NCBI RefSeq assembly: GCF_002220095.1
Contig: NZ_CP022372.1
Span: forward strand, 406,501 to 470,500
Length of the DNA: 64,000 nucleotides
Direction of reading: 5' to 3'
Source of the DNA: Bosea sp. AS-1
GTDB taxonomy: Bacteria > Pseudomonadota > Alphaproteobacteria > Rhizobiales > Beijerinckiaceae
Below, piece after piece: positions 53,566 through 61,877 of this stretch (its first letter is position 1; each line of letters starts with the position of its first letter). The notes beneath the pieces were generated by a model. That model was given only the letters and a program-made list of their open reading frames with translations. It was not told where the DNA came from and made no database searches. The position numbers and the translations under genes are program-made.

Positions 53566-55068
53566 ATGGGTGTAAGAAATGCTCCTCCACACGCCGGTTC
53601 GATGCTCGAGTCGCTTCGGGGGCTCGGCTACGCACCTGCGACCGCACTTGCCGATCTGGTCGACAACTCGATCGCGGCAAATTCGCGCTCGGTCGCCATC
53701 CATCTCGAATGGGCCGCCTCGGAGAGCTGGGTTCGGATTACTGATGACGGCGATGGCATGGACGACTCAGCTCTGGAGGTCGGCATGCGGCTCGGCGCAC
53801 GCGATCCGCGGGCTGAACGCGCCGCCCGCGACCTTGGGCGCTTCGGGCTAGGGCTCAAGACAGCGAGCTTCTCGCAGGCTCGGCGACTGACTGTCGCGAG
53901 TCGGCAGAATGGCGGCCCCATTGTTTGCCTGCGCTGGGATCTCGATCTGATTGGCCAGGAGTCGGGCGCAGAATGGCCACTCTTCGAAGGGCCTGCGCCG
54001 GGATCGGAGCATCTGCTGGCGCAACTCGACCAGATGGAGCACGGCACTGTCGTTCTCTGGGAGAAGCTAGACCGTATCGTGACCGACGGGTTCGCCGCGA
54101 GCGACATGATCGAACTCGCCGATCGTGTAGAGGCACATCTTGCGATGACCTTTCATCGTCTCTTGGGCGGTCAGCAGCCCGAACTTCAACTCCATCTCAA
54201 CAGCAGAGCGGTGAAACCGTGGGATCCTTACCTGACGGGACATCCTGGGAAAGCGCTCGAAAGCCCCGAGTATCGCATCCTCCACACGACGGGTGTGACG
54301 GTTCAATGCCATGTCCTTCCGCATCGCGACATGCTCAAGACCGCCGAACAGGAAGCCGCCGCCGGGCCTGGAGGGTGGACACAGCAGGAGGGCTTCTACG
54401 TCTACCGCAACAGGCGCCTTCTCCTCGCAGGGGGCTGGCTGGGCCTCGGCGATGGGGGGAGGCCGTGGCCGCGCGATGAAGCTCACAGGCTCGCTCGCAT
54501 CAGGCTTGACATACCGAACAGCGCGGACGCCGATTGGAAGATTAATGTCCTGAAGTCGACCGCCAGTCCGCCAGTCCGACTGCGAGCCCAGCTTCATCGT
54601 CTAGCATCGGAAACCCGCGACACCGCGAGACGAGTTTTTGCCCATCGAGGTCACATCACGCCGGTTTCGGGTACACGTTCGAACGCCGTTGCAGAGGCTT
54701 GGCAGGCGCGGCGCTCGGCGCAGGGGACATCCTACCGGATTGCCCGTGACCATGACCTCGTAGCCTCGATCCTGAACCGCGCCGGTTCGCTAAAGCCCGA
54801 CATCCTTGCTCTACTCAGGCTCATCGAGGAGACCGTTCCTGTTCAGCGCATCTGGCTGGACACCGCGGAAGACAAGGAGACGCCTAGGACGGGGTTCGCG
54901 GGAGCACCCGACAACGAAGTATTGGAGACGTTGTCCTCGATTTTCGAAGCGCTTGTGACGTTTCGCGGCCTCAGCCCGACCGAGGCGCGCGAACGGCTCA
55001 GTCGTACGCCCCCGTTCGACCAGCACCTCAATCTGATTGAGGCTCTTGAAGCGAAAGATTCGCAATGA
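53566..55068 (+). CDS. MutL/MORC-like GHKL ATPase (Mza-type defence component)
   Basis: This 500-residue protein has an N-terminal Bergerat ATPase fold: N-box ALADLVDNSIAAN (Asn34), G1 box DDGDGM (60-65) and G2 box GRFGLGLKTASF (91-102). In MutL and MORC the residue four before the Asn is a catalytic Glu; here it is Asp30. No MutL endonuclease motif (DQHAX2EX4E) is seen in the C-terminal half. In Mza systems this is the MutL-like member, thought to act as a nucleotide-driven clamp or switch. Its stop overlaps the Z1 gene by 4 bp. Confidence 0.85.
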   Translation: MGVRNAPPHAGSMLESLRGLGYAPATALADLVDNSIAANSRSVAIHLEWAASESWVRITDDGDGMDDSALEVGMRLGARDPRAERAARDLGRFGLGLKTASFSQARRLTVASRQNGGPIVCLRWDLDLIGQESGAEWPLFEGPAPGSEHLLAQLDQMEHGTVVLWEKLDRIVTDGFAASDMIELADRVEAHLAMTFHRLLGGQQPELQLHLNSRAVKPWDPYLTGHPGKALESPEYRILHTTGVTVQCHVLPHRDMLKTAEQEAAAGPGGWTQQEGFYVYRNRRLLLAGGWLGLGDGGRPWPRDEAHRLARIRLDIPNSADADWKINVLKSTASPPVRLRAQLHRLASETRDTARRVFAHRGHITPVSGTRSNAVAEAWQARRSAQGTSYRIARDHDLVASILNRAGSLKPDILALLRLIEETVPVQRIWLDTAEDKETPRTGFAGAPDNEVLETLSSIFEALVTFRGLSPTEARERLSRTPPFDQHLNLIEALEAKDSQ

Positions 55069-57959
55069 CGATTTCGAGCCAGAAGGCTTTCGATTCAATC
55101 CTTTCCATGTCGCAGAACATGCTCCGACTTGCTGCGGACCGCGCCAAGAGCTCCGTCACTCCGGATATGATCGGAAAGGAGCTGAACAAGCTCGCCATCA
55201 TGATGGAGGAAGACTTCGCTCTCGTCGATCGGGACGCGCTCGTTGACGAGCTGATCCGCCGATCAAGCCGCACAGTGGGCGAGAATGCCACCCTCTCGAG
55301 CAGCGAAGACCACGTCGCTTGGCTCGCCGCGGAACGGAAAAAGGGGTGGACGTACTGGCAGCGCTATTCTGAGTATATGGAGGCGCGCATCCCGTGGACT
55401 GCGCAAGACGCCCTCGATGTGGCCACCGATGAAGTCCTCTCGCAGCTTGAGGATCCGACCCGGGAAGGCGCTTGGGACCGTCGCGGTCTCGTTGTAGGCC
55501 ACGTGCAATCGGGAAAGACCGGCAACTACACCGGACTCATCTGCAAGGCTGCCGACGCCGGCTACAAGATCATCATCGTGCTAGCTGGCCTGCACAACAA
55601 CCTGAGGGCCCAGACACAGATCCGCCTCGACGAGGGCTTCCTCGGCTTTGCGACGATCGCTGACGCTGACGAGCTCCCGGCTGTGGGGGTTGGGCTGATC
55701 GACAAAGACACGTCCGTCCGCCCCAACGCTGCAACCAATCGAAGCGACAAGGGGGACTTCAACACGGCTGTCGCTGCGAAAATGAATATCAGCCCCGAAC
55801 AGCGACCATGGCTATTCGTGGTCAAGAAGAACAAGACGGTCCTCGAGCGCCTGCTGCACTGGATTCGCAACCGTGTCGCCAATCACGTCGATCCTGAAAC
55901 TGGTCGTAAGCTTGTCACCAACCTGCCTCTCCTCGTGATTGACGACGAGTCCGATCATGGATCTGTGGACACTGGCGAAGATGTCGTGGACGAGTTTGGC
56001 AACCCCGACCTCGAACATGAACCCAAGACCATCAACAGGCTGATCCGGTCGATCCTCCACCACTTCTCGCGGAAAGCCTATGTTGGCTATACGGCGACGC
56101 CGTTCGCTAACATCTTCATTCATGACCGCGGGGCCACACAGGAGCACGGGCCTGACCTCTTCCCCGCAGCCTTCATCACCAACCTCGCGGCTCCATCGAA
56201 TTATGTGGGACCCGGGCGCGTATTCGGATCGGCCTCAAGTACGCCCGACGACTTGCCCCTCGTGCGCGCGCTGTCGGATGAGGAGTTCCAGCCATGGATG
56301 CCGAGTAAAACGACTACATCTCCGGAGATAAAGCCACACAAGAACGGCCATCGTCCTCGTTGGCAGGGAGAGGCTCGCGTACCGGATTCGCTTGCTGAAG
56401 CGATCAGATCCTTCGTGTATGCTTGTGCAGTGCGGAAGCTGCGAGGACAGGGCGGCAAGCACTCTTCAATGCTCATCCACGTGACCCGATTTACCTCGGT
56501 TCAGAGCGAGGTCGTCAACCAGGTCGCCGAATACCTCAGGGATCTCAAGGGCCGCTATACCCGCGGCATTGAGCTAGCCAACCTCGAAGCGTCCATGCGC
56601 AAGGAATATGAAGCGACCTTCCTGCCCGGCATGCGGGTGATCCGCGCTGCCCTCGTCGAAGGGGAAACGCTTGAGGACTTCCCGTGGTCGGACATTTGTG
56701 CCGTCCTTCCCGACGTCCTGTCGGACATACGTGTGCGCGAGATCAACGGTTCAGCAAAGGACGCGCTCGATTACGAGGAATATAAGGAAACAGGCCTGAA
56801 GGTGATTGCCATCGGCGGCGACAAGTTGGCTCGTGGTCTTACGCTCGAAGGTCTCTGCACAAGCTATTTCCTGCGAACAGCGCGGATGTACGACACGCTC
56901 ATGCAGATGGGGCGGTGGTTCGGCTACCGCGACGGCTACCTCGATGTCTGCCGTCTCTACACGTCGCAGGAAATGGTGGAGTGGTTCGGCCATATTGCTG
57001 ACGCCGCTGAAGAGCTACGCCAAGAGTTCGACAACATGGTCGCGGCCGGGGCCACTCCCAAGCAGTTCGGCCTGCGCGTTAAATCCCACTCCGTGCTTAC
57101 CGTGACCTCGCGGGCCAAGATGCGGAACGCCCGCGCGATGGAGCTGACCTATTCCGGCGATCTGTTGCAGACGATCGTGTTCCCGAATCGGAAGGATTAC
57201 ATCACAGCTAACTTTCAAGCCATCGATCGCTTCATCAGCGCGCTTGGCCCGACGAATGACCTGAACCACCAGCTCTTCGTGCCAGAAGGTCAGAAGTGGA
57301 GCGGGCACCTTTGGCGAGAGGTGCCAGCCCTGGGCGTCATCTCGTTCCTCCGGGATTACAGGACCCACTCGGCCAGTTTCCGGATCATGAGTCCTCTGAT
57401 CGCGGACTTCATCGAGGAGATGAACAAGGATAGGGAGCTCACAAGCTGGACCGTCGCGCTGATCGGGAAGGACAGCGGCCCCGATGAAAAACCCCGCACG
57501 GTAGGCGGTCATTCAATAAACATGATCCAGCGCAGGCGTGCGACCGAACATGCGGATCGATACTCGATCAAGAGCCTGATCTCGCCTCGCGATCAGGCCA
57601 TCGATTTGACCGAAGCAGAGTGGAAGGCTGCGCTCGAACTCAGCCAAAACACTTGGCGCAACGACACGGATCGAAACGAAGGCAAGGAGCCTCCATCCGA
57701 ACCGAGAGGTCCGCAGATCCGTCGCGTCCTCGGAGAAGGCGTCGCCGAAGCGGGCATTCCGGCTCGCCGGGAACGCGGCCTGCTGTTGCTTTATCTTCTC
57801 GACCCGGTCGGAGCCGAGGTTCCGGAGCTTGCGGACGCAGATCCTGTCGCCGCTTGGGCAATCAGTTTTCCGTCAAGCGCTTCCGAGAGGCGGGTGTCCA
57901 ACTCGAAGTATATCGCTAACAGTGTGCTTTGGGGGGGACTCAATGACTGGGTGGACTGA
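55065..57959 (+). CDS. Z1 domain SF2-like ATPase (Mza-type defence component)
   Basis: This 964-residue protein has helicase-like motifs. Motif I GHVQSGKTGNYTG lies near residues 145-157, motif II LLVIDDESDHG near 289-299, motif III-like VGYTATPFANIF near 340, and a motif VI-like QMGRWFGYRDGY near 614-625. The Z1 domain covers the segment between motifs II and VI and is found with GHKL ATPases, DUF4420 and AIPR in restriction-like defence loci. The last 150 residues are variable. It overlaps both neighbours (4 bp upstream, 17 bp downstream), indicating stoichiometric co-translation. Confidence 0.9.
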   Translation: MTISSQKAFDSILSMSQNMLRLAADRAKSSVTPDMIGKELNKLAIMMEEDFALVDRDALVDELIRRSSRTVGENATLSSSEDHVAWLAAERKKGWTYWQRYSEYMEARIPWTAQDALDVATDEVLSQLEDPTREGAWDRRGLVVGHVQSGKTGNYTGLICKAADAGYKIIIVLAGLHNNLRAQTQIRLDEGFLGFATIADADELPAVGVGLIDKDTSVRPNAATNRSDKGDFNTAVAAKMNISPEQRPWLFVVKKNKTVLERLLHWIRNRVANHVDPETGRKLVTNLPLLVIDDESDHGSVDTGEDVVDEFGNPDLEHEPKTINRLIRSILHHFSRKAYVGYTATPFANIFIHDRGATQEHGPDLFPAAFITNLAAPSNYVGPGRVFGSASSTPDDLPLVRALSDEEFQPWMPSKTTTSPEIKPHKNGHRPRWQGEARVPDSLAEAIRSFVYACAVRKLRGQGGKHSSMLIHVTRFTSVQSEVVNQVAEYLRDLKGRYTRGIELANLEASMRKEYEATFLPGMRVIRAALVEGETLEDFPWSDICAVLPDVLSDIRVREINGSAKDALDYEEYKETGLKVIAIGGDKLARGLTLEGLCTSYFLRTARMYDTLMQMGRWFGYRDGYLDVCRLYTSQEMVEWFGHIADAAEELRQEFDNMVAAGATPKQFGLRVKSHSVLTVTSRAKMRNARAMELTYSGDLLQTIVFPNRKDYITANFQAIDRFISALGPTNDLNHQLFVPEGQKWSGHLWREVPALGVISFLRDYRTHSASFRIMSPLIADFIEEMNKDRELTSWTVALIGKDSGPDEKPRTVGGHSINMIQRRRATEHADRYSIKSLISPRDQAIDLTEAEWKAALELSQNTWRNDTDRNEGKEPPSEPRGPQIRRVLGEGVAEAGIPARRERGLLLLYLLDPVGAEVPELADADPVAAWAISFPSSASERRVSNSKYIANSVLWGGLNDWVD

Positions 57960-58947
57960 AGAGGGGCTCGCACGTGCGTGGCGAGCGCTCGCACGCCAGG
58001 AAGCCGGCGAAGACTGGCGGTTTGTCCACCTCACCGGAATGGGCGCTGTCTCGGTTGAGGCGGGTTGTCACTTTCCCCTTGGGCGGGAAGCCCTGATCGT
58101 TTCCTTTCCGGGATCTTGGCCGATCAATCAGGCACGGCTGCCCGAAGGCAAGGGCTTCGACGTCGCCTGCATCGAGGGTCAGACTGTCTTTGCCGGCAAG
58201 ACGGCGATCGCCTTGGTGAGACGGTCTGAGGGTTCGCCGGACATCTTCGCCATAATGGTCGTCGATGTTCTGAGGACGCTCGAAGCCGCGGCCAACATCT
58301 CGAACCGCGAAGTCATGGATAGCTTCCTTGAACGAGTCAAGGAATGGCAGGAATTCATGGCTCGAACGCACCGCCCACTCTCGCCTGATACACAGATCGG
58401 TCTCCTCGGCGAACTGTGGATGCTCAGGCTGCTTGCGGACACTTCCCTTGGAGCTGGCGCTCTCGATTGCTGGCAAGGGCCGTTGCGTGCCGCGCAGGAC
58501 TTTCGCGTTCGCGGTGGCGCGATAGAGGTGAAGAGCACGGCCCGGACCGGCAGCTTCCTTGCGCGGATCAACAGCATCGAGCAGCTGGACGGTGACAGGG
58601 CTCCACTCTTCCTCTGCGCCCTCCGTTTCGAGGAAAACACGGACGGGATCTCGCTCGTCGGGCTCGTGTCCGAACTTCGCGGGAAGTTCGGACTAGCCGG
58701 AGTGCAACGCGGTTTCGAGGCGTTGCTCATGGTGATGGGATACCTCGACGAACATGCACCACTGTACGGGCGCCCAATGACATTGAAAGACTCGCGGGCA
58801 ATCCGCGCGGAAGGAGACATGCCGCGCCTCACGCGCGCCGCACTGCCCGCCGCCATCCGCTCAGCTGCCTATGTGCTCGACCTTGATGCCCTGGAAATCC
58901 CCTCAGTCGGGCTTTCGGAGCTGATCGGCGAATTTGGACTGGATTGA
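57943..58947 (+). CDS. DUF4420 PD-(D/E)XK motif protein (Mza-type defence component)
   Basis: This 334-residue protein of the PF14390/DUF4420 family has the restriction-endonuclease-like fold. The helix QIGLLGELWMLRLLAD near residues 148-163 provides the first Glu, and AIEVKSTARTG near 193-203 gives the ExK catalytic pair. The start at 57943 is an ATG within the end of the Z1 gene preceded by a G-rich tract; an upstream in-frame ATG is the shadow of Z1. Probably the DNA-cutting effector of the operon, although nuclease activity is inferred. Confidence 0.88.
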   Translation: MTGWTEEGLARAWRALARQEAGEDWRFVHLTGMGAVSVEAGCHFPLGREALIVSFPGSWPINQARLPEGKGFDVACIEGQTVFAGKTAIALVRRSEGSPDIFAIMVVDVLRTLEAAANISNREVMDSFLERVKEWQEFMARTHRPLSPDTQIGLLGELWMLRLLADTSLGAGALDCWQGPLRAAQDFRVRGGAIEVKSTARTGSFLARINSIEQLDGDRAPLFLCALRFEENTDGISLVGLVSELRGKFGLAGVQRGFEALLMVMGYLDEHAPLYGRPMTLKDSRAIRAEGDMPRLTRAALPAAIRSAAYVLDLDALEIPSVGLSELIGEFGLD

Positions 58948-58948
58948 A

Positions 58949-60754
58949 ATGAGCCTCGAAGAATTTCACCGCAACTTCCGCGCCGACCTCCAGACAACCG
59001 TTGCCGAACGCGTCGAGGCTGGCGAGGGCCCGTTTCCTTCGGACGAGCTCGTCTTTGCGGAAAAGGTAATGGACCATGTCGCGGCCACCAACATCTGTGA
59101 CGAACCGACTGTTTGTCACTGGAACGGCAAGGTCGGTAACGCGAAGCTTCGCATCACGGGCTATGCCCTGAGCTCCGATGAAACGGCACTCGATCTGTTC
59201 GTGACCCACTATTTCGGGACAGAAGAACTGAGCGAGCTCGGGGAACCAGATGCAAAAGCTACCGCCACAGAGGGCGTCCGTTTTCTCCTAGGCGCGGCAA
59301 GCGGCAAACTTGATGCGAAAATCGATCCTACCCACCCTGTCCGGGATCTCGTGGCGACAATTCGATCCCGCTGGAACGACATCGATCGGCTTCGGATTTT
59401 CGTGATCACAGATGGACGGACGAAGACCAAGCGGTTCGCAAACCAGGAGGTCCATGGAAGGATGGTGGCCGCCGAGGCGATGGACATTGAGAGGCTGTTT
59501 CGCCACACCGAGGGCAAGCCGCGGGACGAGCTCGCTATCAGCCTCGTCCAGTCGATCGGTCGACCGCTACCCTGTGTCCATGTCCCCGATCCGGATGCGG
59601 ACTACGAGTATGCGCTTACCGCAATTCCGGGACAGCTGATCCGCGATCTCTATCTGCGTTTCGGCACTCGTCTGCTGGAAGCCAACGTTCGGACATTCCT
59701 TGGAGCCAAGCGTACAGTCAACAAGGGAATTGTCGAAACGCTAAGAAAGGAGCCGGAACATTTCCTCGCGTTCAACAACGGCCTCGTTCTTGTCTGTGAC
59801 GAAGCGGCATTCGAGCGGTCTAACGACGGGAATCTCGGTCTTTCTTTCCTGAAAGGTCTACAGATCGTCAATGGCGGTCAAACCACTTCCAGCATTTACT
59901 TTGCATCGCGCGACGATCGGACCATCGACCTGAGCCATGTCATGGTCCCCGCAAAGATCATCATTCTGAAGGGAAAGCAGGATGAAGCCCGCGAGCATCT
60001 GATCAGCAACGTCTCTCGCTACGCGAACAGCCAGAACGCAGTGAAGATGTCCGATCTGTCAGCGAACCGCCCGTTCCATGTCCAGCTTGAGAAACTGGCA
60101 AACGACACATGGTGCCCCGACGGCGCGACGAGATGGTTCTACGAGCGTGCGGCCGGCGCCTACAACGTTATGCTGTTGAAGGAAGGTACAACACCTGTCA
60201 AACGCCGCAAGCTTCAGGAAATGATCGGCCCACGTCGCAAACTGACAAAGAACGACATCGCCAAGTATCATGAGGCGTGGCGCGGAAGGCCCAACAACGT
60301 AGCCCTTGGGGGCGAGAAGAACTTCGTCGAATTCATGACATCTCTCGATGCCGAACCGACGATTGTCCCCAACCCGCTCGACGCGCGCTGGTATCGGGCG
60401 ATGGTTGCCAAGGTTATTCTGTTCAAGGCGATCGAGGGGCTGATCAAGACGAAGGATGCCAAGGAAATTTTCCGCCAAGGTTATGTAAACATTGCAACCT
60501 ATGTTGTGTCCATCGTCTCGGATCGACTTGGTGAGCGGCTCGATCTCGAGCAGATCTGGATGCGCCAAGGCATTTCCGGAGGGCTAAAGGATCTGCTCTG
60601 GGACTGGGCCGTGATCGTGAATTCGGAATTCAATCGGATCGCCCCGGGGCAGCAATTTTCGGAAGTTGCGAAACGTTCAGATACCTGGTCGAAGATAAGG
60701 TCCGCTCAATTCCCAGAGCCGAACAACTCGGTCCAAGAATTACGTCACCTGTAG
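58949..60754 (+). CDS. AIPR family abortive-infection protein (Mza-type defence component)
   Basis: This 601-residue protein of the AIPR family (PF10592) is named for abortive phage resistance. The diagnostic region is HFLAFNNGLVLVCDE near residue 270, followed by FLKGLQIVNGGQTTSSIYFA near 300-320 and HLISNVSRYANSQNAVK. The biochemical role of AIPR is unknown. The ATG at 58949 follows the DUF4420 stop by 1 bp; a TTG five codons earlier in frame is possible. It is the last member of the recognised Mza core. Confidence 0.9.
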   Translation: MSLEEFHRNFRADLQTTVAERVEAGEGPFPSDELVFAEKVMDHVAATNICDEPTVCHWNGKVGNAKLRITGYALSSDETALDLFVTHYFGTEELSELGEPDAKATATEGVRFLLGAASGKLDAKIDPTHPVRDLVATIRSRWNDIDRLRIFVITDGRTKTKRFANQEVHGRMVAAEAMDIERLFRHTEGKPRDELAISLVQSIGRPLPCVHVPDPDADYEYALTAIPGQLIRDLYLRFGTRLLEANVRTFLGAKRTVNKGIVETLRKEPEHFLAFNNGLVLVCDEAAFERSNDGNLGLSFLKGLQIVNGGQTTSSIYFASRDDRTIDLSHVMVPAKIIILKGKQDEAREHLISNVSRYANSQNAVKMSDLSANRPFHVQLEKLANDTWCPDGATRWFYERAAGAYNVMLLKEGTTPVKRRKLQEMIGPRRKLTKNDIAKYHEAWRGRPNNVALGGEKNFVEFMTSLDAEPTIVPNPLDARWYRAMVAKVILFKAIEGLIKTKDAKEIFRQGYVNIATYVVSIVSDRLGERLDLEQIWMRQGISGGLKDLLWDWAVIVNSEFNRIAPGQQFSEVAKRSDTWSKIRSAQFPEPNNSVQELRHL

Positions 60755-60803
60755 ATCGAATGCTTTTGCGCATAAGTAGTCCACTAGAAATAACTGTGAA
60801 ATC

Positions 60804-61877
60804 GTGTCGGGAGAAGGCCAGGTGATTTTGTTTGATAAGGCAAAATCATGGCTTAAACTGATCAAATCTCGATCGAAATACGGCACAGAGCGAGAGAGAA
60901 GCCCCGGTCATCTTGCTTACAGAAACAGTGAGCGCGTCGTAGCCAAGACCCACAATCTCGATCGACCTCGCGATGGATCCCCAGACCCCCAGACTGTTGT
61001 TGCGATCAACAGAGAATGGTCACAGGGATCCGCCATGGAAGAAATCTTGGTCCCTGATTTCCAAGTCGAGAAGAGCGCACAGGACTACTTCAACGACAAC
61101 CACGGGGAGCAGGCGCGAGGTACCTTTCACGAGGTTGAAGTCATCCGATGGGACCACGACGAGGCTGACTGGAGCATAGAGGAGTTCGAATTCGAACTCC
61201 CTGCCAGTCCGGCAGGTAGGCAACACTCGAAACCGCCGACAGACGGCGGACATAATGAACCTGTGGATGCGGTAGACGGCTCTCGCCAAGGCCAAGATGC
61301 GCTGAGGCGGCTGCAAGCGCTTGCCGTGCGGCGGCGCTGGCTGGCGGCGGTGGCGGCGCTTGATAGGGCGTCACAGTCCGCCCCGCTATCCAAGCGTGAG
61401 CGAGCGGCGATCGAGCACGTCTTGAACGCCGCGACCACCCTCTCCCGGCACCGGTCCGATGCGGAAGCGCTTCGAGGCCTGCTTCTCGCAGGTCAAAGTC
61501 AAGTAGGAGAGATTGATTATCGACCTCCCATCGCTCAACTTAATGAAAGTAGCGCCAAGCCCCCCGCGAAAGACCGCAATCAGCCCACCCGGATGAGGCA
61601 GTCGCCTTCGGAGGCAGTGTCACCTACGCAGGAAGAGATTCACTCTTCTGTTACTCGCGTGCGCTCTGCGGCTTCAGACCGCGGCTGGCTTTCTCCAAAA
61701 TCAATTAGAGCGCTTGAAAAACTTCTCTCTAACAATAAAGTGCTTAGCATATCGGAATCAAATGCTTTAAATTACTTAATAGATCGAAGTGTGGCGGTTT
61801 CGGAATTAGAGTGTGACTTGAAAATTCTACGCATGATAATTAAAAAAGGATCGAGACGTATGAGAGAAGCAACTTAA
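60804..61877 (+). CDS. Uncharacterised protein (357 aa) at the end of the defence operon
   Basis: No family is recognised. The frame starts at a GTG at 60804, 49 bp after the AIPR gene; a shorter start at MEEILVPDF (61035) is possible. Residues 1-60 are basic and 75-135 acidic. Two loosely similar helical segments follow, RRRWLAAVAALDRASQ with KRERAAIEHVLNAATTL, and DRGWLSPKSIRALEKLLSNN with SESNALNYLIDRS, suggesting a duplicated helical module. The 3' third is clearly AT-rich compared with the operon. The stop codon shares the tetramer TTAA with the convergent methyltransferase stop. Confidence 0.6.
   Translation: MSGEGQVILFDKAKSWLKLIKSRSKYGTERERSPGHLAYRNSERVVAKTHNLDRPRDGSPDPQTVVAINREWSQGSAMEEILVPDFQVEKSAQDYFNDNHGEQARGTFHEVEVIRWDHDEADWSIEEFEFELPASPAGRQHSKPPTDGGHNEPVDAVDGSRQGQDALRRLQALAVRRRWLAAVAALDRASQSAPLSKRERAAIEHVLNAATTLSRHRSDAEALRGLLLAGQSQVGEIDYRPPIAQLNESSAKPPAKDRNQPTRMRQSPSEAVSPTQEEIHSSVTRVRSAASDRGWLSPKSIRALEKLLSNNKVLSISESNALNYLIDRSVAVSELECDLKILRMIIKKGSRRMREAT

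Noticed and set aside
53566..55068. GHKL protein considered as a genuine mismatch-repair MutL or a histidine kinase
   Set aside because: It lacks the MutL endonuclease motif and any H-box or receiver domain, and sits with Z1, DUF4420 and AIPR genes.
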